A DNA stretch of 64,000 bases from an uncultured Granulosicoccus sp. (GTDB lineage Bacteria; Pseudomonadota; Gammaproteobacteria; Granulosicoccales; Granulosicoccaceae): positions 62,001 through 126,000 of the forward strand of contig CALDSR010000041.1 in NCBI GenBank assembly GCA_937924505.1, in the 5' to 3' direction. This document shows, in pieces, positions 39,898 to 48,984 of the stretch. Made by a program: the position numbers and the translations under genes. The notes beneath the pieces are model-generated. The model had not been told where the DNA came from. It worked only from the letters and a program-made list of their open reading frames with translations, and ran no database searches. The first letter of the stretch is position 1. The number at the start of each line of letters is the position of its first letter.

Positions 39898-40641
39898 CTA
39901 AAGCCCTCGCAGCGGCCGGCGCTGGGTCGCTCGCGCCTGCCTTTGTGCGGAGGCGGACAGGTCGCTCAGTTCCAGATGCCGCGACCAATCACGTGCCCTC
40001 AGACCTTGTTGACTGAATACCCCTATGGCGTTTTCATAACTTGGCAGGGTCCAACGGTAGCCATATCGAAACCCGACATCGGCAAACGTTGATGTAGCCC
40101 TTTTCAACTGCCGAGCGTCGACGCTGTTGACAATCAATAAGCCACTTTCGTCGAGGTGAAGTCGAAGCAGGTCAAGCCATTCTGCGCTAAGGGGTGCCGC
40201 CCGCACCGGCTCACCCTGCTCATGGCCAAACAAATCATCAATGATCAGGTCAAAGGGTTCACCGGCATATCGTGAGGTCCAGGCAATGGCATCGCCATGC
40301 ACAAGCTCCGCACGTTCATCATCGACATCGAACCATCGCTGAGCAATGTCAATATGCATGGCATCTATTTCCACTGCTGTCAGGCAATCAAAGGGGACCA
40401 GGGAAGACAACTGTTGAATAACAGCACCGCCACCCAGCCCCAACAGCAGGATGCGCTTCGTCAGCTCCGGTTGACGATACAGAACCGGCAGGCTCAAACA
40501 ATCCCAGATACCACCGTTGAAAGGTTTGTCAGGGTTCCACTGACTATGAAAAACGCCATTGCTGTACAACCGTATCGTGGCACCATGTGAACGAACGCTG
40601 TACGAAGTTCCACCGACGTTGGCTTCCCAAAGGACCGGCAA
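39898..40641 (-). CDS. Spermidine-synthase-like methyltransferase-fold protein
   Basis: The 247-residue product has the Rossmann-like fold of polyamine synthases. The nucleotide loop is LLLGLGGGAVIQQL (about residues 64-77), followed by the acidic TAVEIDAMHIDIAQRWF, which binds the ribose, and the later LIIDDLFGHEQG in place of the aminopropyltransferase active-site Asp. The N-terminal beta domain of true SpeE is missing or very short, so it may be a methyltransferase or an orphan relative. It ends 5 bp from the end of the convergent outer-membrane gene. Confidence 0.75.
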   Translation of the reverse strand: MPVLWEANVGGTSYSVRSHGATIRLYSNGVFHSQWNPDKPFNGGIWDCLSLPVLYRQPELTKRILLLGLGGGAVIQQLSSLVPFDCLTAVEIDAMHIDIAQRWFDVDDERAELVHGDAIAWTSRYAGEPFDLIIDDLFGHEQGEPVRAAPLSAEWLDLLRLHLDESGLLIVNSVDARQLKRATSTFADVGFRYGYRWTLPSYENAIGVFSQQGLRARDWSRHLELSDLSASAQRQARATQRRPLRGL

Positions 40642-40760
40642 GTTTTAATCCCCGTTGTATGTGCAATCATCGTCGATTCGAAATATTCTGGCGCGATGGA
40701 CCGCCGAGGGGAATGCTACCGTATATTCAAAAATCCATTGGCAAGTAAACGAGACAGGCG

Positions 40761-42179
40761 TTACTGGCGGCGTTTCTCTTGTGCCCAGGCATGCCGATCT
40801 ACATCCTGCAATTCCGTACTCAATTCAAGCCTTCTGGGTCGCTGTGCTGTACGCGGTGACAAGCCGTCGGCCTGAATTTCGACCACGGGCGTCGCCCGAA
40901 GATCTCGCTCGGTACACCAACCGTTGCCCGGCGTCATGTCATCACCGTTTCCCTGCTGCGCGGCAATAAATTGATCCAGTTCTTCACTGGAGCCAAACAT
41001 GCCTTCCAGCACCGTTTTGGCACGGCTCAGCACCACCGGATCGGAGAATCGATTACGTGTGCCCCAGCCAACGAGGTAGTCATTACAAAATGCATTATCA
41101 GGATCATCCGGTATGTCGACAAATCCCGCAGCGACATCAATATCAAACACCGCCTTCATCATGGCAGTTTCAACAAGCGTCGCCAGATCTTCGCGGATCG
41201 TACTGTAACTATAGAATTTCGCTGCACCGTCATTCGCAAACTCGGCACCGACAACATCAGCCGTCATCGTTTTCTCACTGTCTGTCGCATCGTTACCAAA
41301 AAATCTGACACCCGCCAGACCATCCAGAACGGAGGAATTCAAGGGCTGGCCTGCTACCAGTTGTGCGGACAACCGAAAGTCTGCCAACTGATCCAAGGCA
41401 GCACTCGGGATCTGACTGCGGTCAAGAAAGGGCACCGCGGTGCGTGGCAGGAAATCATTCGCATGCGCAAGCTCGTGGTACAACAAACGCAAGGTAGGGA
41501 TACGAATTTCTTCCAGGGTTCGTGTCTCGTCATTGACCAGATCGAAGGTTGTACGGACGAGGTTTCCATTCTGCATCCGAGCTTGAAAATACTTGAATTG
41601 CAATTCATTGCCAAAGCCCGAACGAAAATCCTCTTCCAGGGACACGGTCAGTTTCTCGTCGACGGACATCCACAGATAGACCGGATCAAGTTGAATACCA
41701 CCTGTCCCTCCCCAGTAATTGGACGGTCGGACAGTGCTACCGATAAGAATACTGGTCACAGATCCAAACATTCGGACCAGTGAGTCGTCGCTGGACTGCA
41801 GCAAGGTTTCAAAACGCTCCCCCATCCAGTCATGCGTAACCAGCACACGACTCATGACATCGTCAACGCTGGGCTCGGAGGCATCCTGAACAAGGAAAGG
41901 CAACACATCAAGCGAGCAAGCCTCTGTGAAGCTGTCGATCAAGGCACAGCTTGCAAGTACGTTTGAATATCGACTATCACGTACATAGGGGTAGACGCCG
42001 TCGAGCCCAATAACATCGCGCTGCGCATTCAGTTCATCGATCGGCGTACTTGGCATTTCCGGCAGCGCAGTTGGATCATCGGATGCAGGTCCGTCGCCAC
42101 CAGAGCCACCGCCGCAAGCCACCAACAACAAGGCGCCGGCAAGCACCAGGACCGGCCGCAATTTTACCTGTAGTGACAT
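40761..42179 (-). CDS. Putative lipoprotein with HExxH zinc-metallopeptidase motif
   Basis: From the ATG at 42179 the product has 472 residues. The N-terminus has a lipoprotein signal ending in LLLVACGGG, so the protein is probably lipid-anchored. Near residues 235-239 it carries HELAH within RLLYHELAHANDFLP, the zinc-binding, catalytic signature of gluzincin/metzincin-type peptidases; a third ligand is not obvious. I do not recognise the family. It ends 119 bp before the preceding spermidine-synthase-like start and is followed upstream by the OmpA-family gene, in the same direction. Confidence 0.7.
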   Translation of the reverse strand: MSLQVKLRPVLVLAGALLLVACGGGSGGDGPASDDPTALPEMPSTPIDELNAQRDVIGLDGVYPYVRDSRYSNVLASCALIDSFTEACSLDVLPFLVQDASEPSVDDVMSRVLVTHDWMGERFETLLQSSDDSLVRMFGSVTSILIGSTVRPSNYWGGTGGIQLDPVYLWMSVDEKLTVSLEEDFRSGFGNELQFKYFQARMQNGNLVRTTFDLVNDETRTLEEIRIPTLRLLYHELAHANDFLPRTAVPFLDRSQIPSAALDQLADFRLSAQLVAGQPLNSSVLDGLAGVRFFGNDATDSEKTMTADVVGAEFANDGAAKFYSYSTIREDLATLVETAMMKAVFDIDVAAGFVDIPDDPDNAFCNDYLVGWGTRNRFSDPVVLSRAKTVLEGMFGSSEELDQFIAAQQGNGDDMTPGNGWCTERDLRATPVVEIQADGLSPRTAQRPRRLELSTELQDVDRHAWAQEKRRQ

Positions 42180-42258
42180 CTTTCGGCCTTCTAAAACGGT
42201 CCAAGCCATATCCATTGAAAATCTTTCATCTGCGACGGGTACACGCCAGAAGCTTACC

Positions 42259-43368
42259 TTACTTCAAATGCATCTCTACTCGACGGTTTTGCGAGCGTCC
42301 AATAGCCGTAGCATTGCTACTTGTGGGATGTAATTCACCAAAGGCGCGCGTTTTCAGCCGCGCTTGGGGAAAACCGAGAGAAGCCAGATAGTCTCGGACT
42401 GCCGCCGCCCGGCGCATTGACAAGGCCAAATTGAACTCCTGCCCACCGATCCAATCGGTATGGCCCTGAATTTCAACGTCAAGTTCACTCTTTCTCATCT
42501 GATCAACAAATGAATTCAGTTTTGCTATGGATTCTTCAGAAATGTCCGATTTGCCCAAATCAAAGTAGACATAAGGTGGAACGATGGGGCGAAAATTCGT
42601 CGGGCCATCGTAGGCAATCGGTTTTCGTGCAGGTAACGGATCGGCAACAGAAGCCGTGTCAACACTCGGGCCTTTGTTCGCTGCGATTTTCGCCGCTGAT
42701 ACCGATGGCAATTTACCGAATCGTTTGACGAGCGTTGCGGTCAGATACTGCGCATCAGTGTCCAGACCAATATATTCACCGCGCAGCGCAAAGCCATTTT
42801 TAAACCCGTATTCAAGCCCAAGGCCAAACACAGCATGCGAGGTATGATCTCGCTGGGTATCAACATTACCATCGTCGTCGGTGAGAACCCCTATACCGAA
42901 ACGGCCATAAAGTGACAGGCCTTCACGCCGTGCATCCCCGCGTCCGTTTGATGAACGTAGAAACGATCCACTCTGATTGTTAAAGAGATAAGCAATTGCG
43001 GTTGCACCATAAACTTCGTAATCAACATCACCAACGGGCGCACCGAGAAAACCGACTGAGGCAGACCCCAGAGAAGCCGCGTACACCTCAGCGCTGAGTA
43101 GTCGCGAAAAATCGTAGCCGATAGCGATATGAAAGCCTATGTCGTTATCATCCTGGATTGTCAACGCAGGACTTGGTGAACGTGGTTTGAGATGCGTCGG
43201 CCCTGTACCAATAGCAACATACGGGCGTTTTACAAAAGGTGATCTTGTTACATCGTCGCTGGATTCGTCTGCATTGGCCACCGCGTGCAGGCCGCTAACA
43301 ATCAGACTGACCGCAAACACGCCCGCACAAAAACGAAACACTGGGCGTACAGCACACGCAAAGCTCAC
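42259..43368 (-). CDS. OmpA family outer membrane protein
   Basis: The product from the GTG at 43368 has 369 residues. After a signal peptide ending near HAVANA comes an eight-strand barrel-like domain (about residues 35-200), and the C-terminal OmpA domain, which binds peptidoglycan, has LDVEIQGHTDWIGGQEFN and GELHPTSSNATAIGRSQNRR. An upstream ATG at 43425 is open, but GGGAGG sits six bases before the GTG, and the GTG overlaps the stop codon of the upstream gene (GTGA). The pair is therefore translationally coupled. Confidence 0.9.
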   Translation of the reverse strand: MSFACAVRPVFRFCAGVFAVSLIVSGLHAVANADESSDDVTRSPFVKRPYVAIGTGPTHLKPRSPSPALTIQDDNDIGFHIAIGYDFSRLLSAEVYAASLGSASVGFLGAPVGDVDYEVYGATAIAYLFNNQSGSFLRSSNGRGDARREGLSLYGRFGIGVLTDDDGNVDTQRDHTSHAVFGLGLEYGFKNGFALRGEYIGLDTDAQYLTATLVKRFGKLPSVSAAKIAANKGPSVDTASVADPLPARKPIAYDGPTNFRPIVPPYVYFDLGKSDISEESIAKLNSFVDQMRKSELDVEIQGHTDWIGGQEFNLALSMRRAAAVRDYLASLGFPQARLKTRAFGELHPTSSNATAIGRSQNRRVEMHLK

Positions 43369-45365
43369 GATCGACCTCCCGCACGACGACGCCAACCGCT
43401 CAAAGCAACCCGCCCGATAAAGCACAACGACAAGAAGGCAACGACGAACATCGAAAGGGAACCAACACCCGAACCACGAATGCCGGTTTCAAGTGTCAGG
43501 TTGGTACATGCACATTCAACAAAATCATTCTCACCATTGTTGTTCAGGTCACTGAACCGAATGACATTGGCCGTGACCGTCCCCGTCACCGCTGTTCCAT
43601 CCACATCCTCAACGACATACAAGAACGAGTCAGTGCCGTAGAAGCCAAAATTCGGCGTATAGCTTATGACGCCGTTCGATTCGGTAATCGTTGCATTCGG
43701 CGATTCGCTGATACTCATGATGACAAGTCCACCGCCTGCGCCATCGATATCATTGGCCAGGACATCAACCGATGCCGTCTCACCTGAATTGACCGAAAAG
43801 CTATCTGGATTGGCGGTTGTCGCGAGACTATCGTTTGAACCGACCGCCGAGTCATCGCCACCTGTTCCAGCGCCACTGGTATCCGATCCACCCGCATCAC
43901 TGCTGCCATCGTTGGATGTACCGGTATCGCTTCCGCCCGTTCCCCCGCCACTGGTATCAGAACCTCCGGCATCGCTCAAGCCACCCGTGGCACTACCTGA
44001 TGTGTCAGTGCCTGGATTGCCACTGTCGTTGGTATCGACAAAGGCAAAATACACATTGGATGTATCGTTACCGTTGACCACCAACAATTGCGGATTACTA
44101 CCGGGGGCAATGGTCAGCCCCGGAGGCAAATCCGGATCAGACTCCTGCAAGAAGACGAAGTAAGTACCGTCCGGCAACCCTGGTATAAAAAAGTGGCCAT
44201 CAAGATCACTGTCGATGGGATCAGACACTAGTGAATCGATCGTCGGCTCAAAAACACCGTTATTGTCAGAATCAGCGTAGATGGCAATCGATATATCGCT
44301 GATACCAGCCTCGTTTTCCGTCGGCATACCATCACCATTTTCATCCTTGAATACGCGACCGCTTGCGACACTTAGTCCATCCTCAACAAAGTACCCGGAC
44401 AAGCCACCGTAAAAGTCCGCATCATCGCCAACCACGATGTCATCATCAGACGTGTCGTTCGGAAACGTCGAAGGGTCTGTCAGTACATGCACATTACTTT
44501 CAACATCATCAGAGAAGAACGAGAACCCGTAATAGCGTTGCCCGGCACGCAAACCGAGCAAATCAGTCGAAATGTAAGCCAGCCCGACATTTTCGACCGT
44601 ACGTTCGGTTTCGGTAGGAAAGCCTTGTGGCGATCTGAATTCGTTTTGCAGAAAAGTGTATTGATGGCTCAATGGCGTCGAGAAGTAACAGAGATCCGGA
44701 TCGACGCAGCCACTGCGATCAACAAAGATCAATGGTCCATATTCAGACGGTTGCCCAAACTCGTCCAAGGCAAGGATGGCTGCGACCTTGACCGGATTGT
44801 TACTCGATTTTTCAGAGACCACATGTCCCGCCCGAGCCATCGCTGTGTCGTCCAGAGGCGCCAGCAGTCCAAAATCGAATATGTAATCAAGACGCTCGAT
44901 ATTCTTGGCATCTGGCAAGACATTGGAAAAAAGATCAAGTGCACCACGATTGATAACGCGACTCTCCAGCATGGCCGCGATATCGCAATTACCGGAACCC
45001 GAACCATCACTTGGATAATCAGCCGCCAACGATTGAGATTGATCCCCATCAGCCAGACGTTCGACAAAGATTCCACAAGGTTCGCCACTCACCAGATCAG
45101 CAATGTCATCACGTCGAACTTCGACTCTGTTTGCCGACATCGCATAGCCAAAACGGGCCGCAGGTGTCGAAAAGCCTGTCATCAGCTCATTGTCCCCCAT
45201 ACCCCAGAAATACGTGAATCCCTCAACGGTATAACTGAAAGGCACAGCAGGTACGCGTGTGGTGTGAATTTCCGTCACCTCACCTGCAGCTTTCGCGGTG
45301 TCAGTGATAGCGACACTAAGCAGCAGCGGTATTACCATGGAAAAGGCGGGCTTTCGAAAAGTCAT
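43365..45365 (-). CDS. Large secreted/surface protein with SdrD-B-like and Ig-like domains
   Basis: The ATG at 45365 has GGAG five bases upstream and gives 666 residues. A signal peptide (ending TAKAAGE) is followed by a region of unknown fold, then an SdrD B-like domain (FKDENGDGMPTENEAGISDI onward, about residues 340-440), a Ser/Thr/Gly/Asp-rich repeat linker, and a cadherin-like Ig domain (VDVLANDIDG ... SYTPNFGFYGTDSF). The end is a Gly-rich stretch, one membrane helix and RRR, like a GlyGly-CTERM sorting tail (weak call). It is probably exported and surface-attached. Its last bases overlap the OmpA-family start. Confidence 0.75.
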   Translation of the reverse strand: MTFRKPAFSMVIPLLLSVAITDTAKAAGEVTEIHTTRVPAVPFSYTVEGFTYFWGMGDNELMTGFSTPAARFGYAMSANRVEVRRDDIADLVSGEPCGIFVERLADGDQSQSLAADYPSDGSGSGNCDIAAMLESRVINRGALDLFSNVLPDAKNIERLDYIFDFGLLAPLDDTAMARAGHVVSEKSSNNPVKVAAILALDEFGQPSEYGPLIFVDRSGCVDPDLCYFSTPLSHQYTFLQNEFRSPQGFPTETERTVENVGLAYISTDLLGLRAGQRYYGFSFFSDDVESNVHVLTDPSTFPNDTSDDDIVVGDDADFYGGLSGYFVEDGLSVASGRVFKDENGDGMPTENEAGISDISIAIYADSDNNGVFEPTIDSLVSDPIDSDLDGHFFIPGLPDGTYFVFLQESDPDLPPGLTIAPGSNPQLLVVNGNDTSNVYFAFVDTNDSGNPGTDTSGSATGGLSDAGGSDTSGGGTGGSDTGTSNDGSSDAGGSDTSGAGTGGDDSAVGSNDSLATTANPDSFSVNSGETASVDVLANDIDGAGGGLVIMSISESPNATITESNGVISYTPNFGFYGTDSFLYVVEDVDGTAVTGTVTANVIRFSDLNNNGENDFVECACTNLTLETGIRGSGVGSLSMFVVAFLSLCFIGRVALSGWRRRAGGRS
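43858..43977 (-). repeat. Imperfect 75-bp-period repeat encoding Ser/Gly/Asp linker
   Basis: Two 45-base copies (43858-43902 and 43933-43977) are about 80 percent identical by eye, with spacing of 75 bases. They encode SDAGGSDTSGxGTGG. Such flexible linkers change length easily by slippage or recombination. Confidence 0.7.
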
Positions 45366-45573
45366 AGCAGCTCCGGACGAGAAAAAATCATGCATCGAGC
45401 ACCTTGGTGATAAGGCATTAGCAAAAAGCTACCTGTGACAGCACTCACAGCCCGCAGATTGATCATGCGCGCGATGTGAAAAAGACAATTTTTTGCGCAG
45501 CCTGTCACATTGTAGCGGAGCTATGGTACCGGAGTGGCAAAGATCAAATGTTTCAAGTTACCAAGGTTTACCT

Positions 45574-46152
45574 CTAATCAAACAGATGCAGATCGGCATA
45601 TTGCATCAACATCAGGGTTTTGCCATCAGTAATATTCCCATCGGCAATCCACTGGCGAACCTCATCGAAGCGAGCTTCCAGTACTTCGATGTCCTCCCCC
45701 TCTGATTCAAGCCCGCCGCCGGCGCTGACGCGTTGCTCGGCACGGTAGGGTGCGGCGTAATAATGCAGCTGTTCTGTCACCGATCCCGGGCTGACGTATG
45801 CCTTGAACAGAAATGTCGCATCCCCGATATGGAAACCGGTTTCCTCCGCGGCTTCCTGGAGCACGGTCGCGAGCGGATCACCGCCATCGATGACGCCCGC
45901 TGGCACCTCCAGAAGGAAACCGTCGCCATCAACCTCGAACGCCGGATAACGAAATTGCCGTGTCAGGATGACTGTCTGCTGCGCAAGGTTGTAGAGCAAC
46001 AGTGCGGCGCCATGGCCACGATGATATATCTCGCGCTTTTGTCGTTGCCATTGCCCATCGCGCCGTAAGTAGTCGAATTCGACCGCTTCCAGACGCGCCC
46101 ATTCTGATGACAGCAATCGGGTGCTGATCCGCTTTATTCGATCCTGACTCAT
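45574..46152 (-). CDS. nudF: ADP-ribose pyrophosphatase (Nudix hydrolase)
   Basis: NudF cleaves ADP-ribose to AMP and ribose-5-phosphate. The 192-residue product fits the family, with FRYPAFEVDGDGFLLEVPAG before the Nudix box. The box reads GVIDGGD...LQEAAEETGF, so it keeps the metal-binding EE pair but has Asp in place of the first Glu and Gln in place of the Arg of the REUXEE motif. The C-terminal YVSPGSVTEQLHYY is typical of ADP-ribose hydrolases. It is divergent from the Spy-like gene. Confidence 0.88.
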   Translation of the reverse strand: MSQDRIKRISTRLLSSEWARLEAVEFDYLRRDGQWQRQKREIYHRGHGAALLLYNLAQQTVILTRQFRYPAFEVDGDGFLLEVPAGVIDGGDPLATVLQEAAEETGFHIGDATFLFKAYVSPGSVTEQLHYYAAPYRAEQRVSAGGGLESEGEDIEVLEARFDEVRQWIADGNITDGKTLMLMQYADLHLFD

Positions 46153-46167
46153 ACCGCCATCCTCTCC

Positions 46168-46197
46168 TGTTACAGCCTGTTACATCTTGTTGTCAAA
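46168..46197. promoter_or_regulatory. Three direct repeats with 10-bp period, CpxR-box-like
   Basis: The plus strand reads TGTTACAGCC, TGTTACATCT, TGTTGTCAAA in tandem (46168, 46178, 46188). On the minus strand the first two give GTAAC-N5-GTAAC, one base per half-site from the enteric CpxR box GTAAA-N5-GTAAA. They lie between nudF and the Spy-like gene, next to an OmpR-family regulator. Operator role is inferred. Confidence 0.5.
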
Positions 46198-46298
46198 GCG
46201 AAAAGCCATGTTGAGCAGACAGGCAGATACTCTGTTCAGGCTCTGCGGAAACATCAGATGCCAACACTGAATTTCAACTCTATCCGGGGACATTATCA

Positions 46299-46760
46299 AT
46301 GAAAAACCTTAAAACTCTCGTTATTGGCGGCGTTGCCGCCACTGCAATCGTACTAGGCGCTTCAGCCTTTGCTGATCGAGATCAGAATCGCGAAAGTGAA
46401 CGTGGCGCCAGGATGATCGAACGCATATCCAGCAAGCTTGAACTGACCGATGATCAAAAGGTGGCACTCACAGCCTTCGGTACAGAGCTGCGGGAAACTC
46501 GAGATCTGATGCGCGGCGGCGAACACGGCAACATGCGACTTGAGCTGACCGCCTTGATCAGCGCTGACACATTTGATCAGGGCGCAGCCTTGACAATGAT
46601 CACTGATCGAGCGGCAGCTCTGGAAGCCAACGCACCAGAGCTTGTGGCAGCCGCAGCCTTGTTCTTCGATGGACTTAGCGCTGAGCAGAAGGCCGAGATC
46701 CAGAAATTCACCAACAAGGCCGGAAAACGTGGTCGATTCAGCCGCGCTCACAACGACTAG
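46299..46760 (+). CDS. Spy/CpxP-like periplasmic protein
   Basis: The 153-residue product has a signal peptide (ending ASAFADR) and a mature, highly helical, charged domain with LELTDDQKVALTAF and LSAEQKAEIQKF, which resemble the LTxxQ motif of the Spy/CpxP family. CpxP restrains the Cpx sensor in the periplasm and Spy is a chaperone there. The adjoining OmpR-family regulator and histidine kinase genes make a Cpx-like feedback role likely. It is separated from the regulator gene by 65 bp holding a hairpin. Confidence 0.75.
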   Translation: MKNLKTLVIGGVAATAIVLGASAFADRDQNRESERGARMIERISSKLELTDDQKVALTAFGTELRETRDLMRGGEHGNMRLELTALISADTFDQGAALTMITDRAAALEANAPELVAAAALFFDGLSAEQKAEIQKFTNKAGKRGRFSRAHND

Positions 46761-46779
46761 ACCAAGGCTCACATTCACG

Positions 46780-46811
46780 CTCAATGGGTCGCCCAAGGGT
46801 GCCCCATTGAG
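46780..46811 (+). terminator. Hairpin between Spy-like gene and response regulator
   Basis: CTCAATGGG (46780-46788) pairs perfectly with CCCATTGAG (46803-46811), with inner GCCC/GGGT pairing possible. There is no T-run after it, so it is more likely a partial terminator or mRNA-protecting element that lowers expression of the two-component genes relative to the Spy-like gene. Confidence 0.5.
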
Positions 46812-46825
46812 TTAGGCTGCAATCC

Positions 46826-47530
46826 ATGCATTCTGTACTGCTGATAGATGATGACGGCAAGCTCGCCGATGTGCTGACAGACTACTGTGCACAATTCGAT
46901 ATCCGTATTGAACCCGCGCTGCGTCCGAGTATCGGTCTCGAAAAACTCGACTCTTTCGATTTCGATGCCGTGATACTGGACGTCATGATGCCCGAGATGG
47001 ATGGTTTCGAGGTCTGTAAACGGATCAGAATGTCCAGTGATATTCCCATCATCATGTTGACAGCACGCGGGGATGTCACCGATCGAATCGTCGGACTCGA
47101 ACTCGGCGCGGATGATTATTTGCCAAAACCCTTCGAACCAAGGGAGCTGATCGCACGACTCAATTCAAACATCAAGCGACACGCCGCAATCCCGAAGTCA
47201 ACACCTGCTGCACCCGATAAACAAACACTGTATTACGAAGACATTACGCTCTATCCAGACAGACGGGAAGTGCACGTGCAAGGGCAGTCGGTCGAGCTGA
47301 CCACCAAGGAGTTTGATCTCGTGCTGTTACTGGCAAGGTCTGCAGGTACCGCCTTCAGTCGTGATGAGATATTGAGCGAACTCAAAGGAACGGACAACGA
47401 ACTTTTTTCCCGTTCGGTCGACATTTTGGTCAGTCGCCTGAGAGCCAAACTCAAACCCGCCAATCCGATACGCACCATTCACGGGGCCGGCTACAGTTTT
47501 GCCGCAAGCGTCAAGGATCCACCTGCGTGA
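46826..47530 (+). CDS. OmpR/CpxR-family response regulator
   Basis: This 234-residue regulator has an N-terminal receiver domain (about 1-115) with acidic residues Asp8-10, phospho-acceptor Asp52 in AVILDVMMPEMDG, the switch Thr in IIMLTARGD and Lys in LPKPFEP. The C-terminal winged helix (about 135-230) binds DNA. It overlaps the histidine-kinase gene (GTGA), so the two form one two-component system. Its closest role model is CpxR given the Spy-like neighbour. The direct repeats at 46168-46197 are a plausible target. Confidence 0.92.
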   Translation: MHSVLLIDDDGKLADVLTDYCAQFDIRIEPALRPSIGLEKLDSFDFDAVILDVMMPEMDGFEVCKRIRMSSDIPIIMLTARGDVTDRIVGLELGADDYLPKPFEPRELIARLNSNIKRHAAIPKSTPAAPDKQTLYYEDITLYPDRREVHVQGQSVELTTKEFDLVLLLARSAGTAFSRDEILSELKGTDNELFSRSVDILVSRLRAKLKPANPIRTIHGAGYSFAASVKDPPA

Positions 47531-48984
47531 TTGCGGCCCTGACCCGTTCCCTTTCACTCAGACTGCTCGGCATCTTTGTCGTGACGGCCTTGCTGGTCAT
47601 GCTCATTCTGGTCTCGTTTTTCAGTCGTGGGCTCGGCACACAATGGAAACGCACGATCCAACCGCACCTTGTTCAATATGTACGTTACCTGCAGAATGAC
47701 ATTGGCAGTCCGCCGGACACAACGCAGGCGCAAGCAATCGCCGACCGGCTGCCGATCACGATCGCTATCTATCAGGGAGATACCTTTCTCTACGCCACCG
47801 ACGACAAACCGTTCCCTTTGGAAAACCTGACCTTCCGGCACAGCCGGAAACTCGCCACCGAAAATGAGGACTTGTCGGGTGTGCCCATTACTGCCAGCCT
47901 GACGAGGCGAAATCGATCTGGCGACAATGTACTCAGAATTCGGGAAAACGGCTACTCGGTTTATTACCGACTGGATCGTTCATGGCAAAACCGCTCCTCG
48001 TCGCAGCATAAGCGTAAAGGAGGCTGGCGATCAGGTGAGAACAAGCGATTCCAGATTGACGAAGTCTTCGAGGCATTGCTGGCTCTGGCTCTGGTATTGC
48101 TCGCAAGCTTTTTTACCATTCGCCATCAGTTGAAACCGATCCAGAAAATCCAGAAAAGTGTTGGTCGTATCAGTGACGGGGAGCTCAATCATCGAATCAA
48201 GCTTGACGGTCGTCACGACCTCGCGATGCTGGGTAGCAGCATCAACAGCATGGCAGACCGAATCCAGGCAATGCTTGATGCCAAACGACAACTGTTACTG
48301 GCCATCAGCCATGAATTGCGCTCACCCTTGACACGCGCACGTATCGCAACTGAACTCTTTCCCTACTCAGAGAATCGACAACGACTCGAGGATGATCTGA
48401 ACGATATGCAAACCCTGATCTCAGACATCATGGAGTCCGAAAGGCTCAGGGGTAATCATGGCGTACTTGATATCAAATACGTTGATATGCGCTCTCTGAT
48501 CGAATCGGAACTCGATTACTTTGAAAAACAGTTGAACGATAACGACCAGATACAGTTCGATACTTCTCAGCTTGACAAGTCCGTTATTGATGGCGATGGG
48601 ACACGGCTTCGAATACTATGTCGCAATCTAATCAAAAACGCGATGCAACATGGCCGCAATCACGACGGGCAGCTTGTACTTGAGTTATCACTGTCAGATA
48701 ACGATGAATCCATTAAACTCACGGTAAGGGATCATGGGCCAGGTATTCCCGCAGAGCATATCGACAAACTGACAGAAGCTTTCTACCGGCCAGACTCTTC
48801 ACGCACCCGCGATACCGGCGGCTTTGGTATGGGATTGACATTGGCGTCGCTGATAGCTGATGCACATGGTGGCAAACTGACGATCAGCAGCGAAGTATCC
48901 AGTGGCCACACCGAAGATTCGACTATGCCGAGTGGCACAAGCGTCAGCTTGACTCTGCCTAGGAATCAAATCGAACCAGCGTGA
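47527..48984 (+). CDS. Sensor histidine kinase, CpxA-like
   Basis: The 485-residue inner-membrane kinase starts at a GTG that overlaps the regulator stop codon. Membrane helices lie at about 10-35 and 178-198 around a periplasmic sensor; a HAMP domain follows. The phosphorylated His262 is in AISHELRSPLTRARIA, and the ATPase domain has N-box NLIKNAMQHG, DHGPGIP and GFGMGLTLA. It partners the OmpR-family regulator just upstream. Its end overlaps the convergent gene at 48959 by 26 bases. Confidence 0.92.
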   Translation: MIAALTRSLSLRLLGIFVVTALLVMLILVSFFSRGLGTQWKRTIQPHLVQYVRYLQNDIGSPPDTTQAQAIADRLPITIAIYQGDTFLYATDDKPFPLENLTFRHSRKLATENEDLSGVPITASLTRRNRSGDNVLRIRENGYSVYYRLDRSWQNRSSSQHKRKGGWRSGENKRFQIDEVFEALLALALVLLASFFTIRHQLKPIQKIQKSVGRISDGELNHRIKLDGRHDLAMLGSSINSMADRIQAMLDAKRQLLLAISHELRSPLTRARIATELFPYSENRQRLEDDLNDMQTLISDIMESERLRGNHGVLDIKYVDMRSLIESELDYFEKQLNDNDQIQFDTSQLDKSVIDGDGTRLRILCRNLIKNAMQHGRNHDGQLVLELSLSDNDESIKLTVRDHGPGIPAEHIDKLTEAFYRPDSSRTRDTGGFGMGLTLASLIADAHGGKLTISSEVSSGHTEDSTMPSGTSVSLTLPRNQIEPA

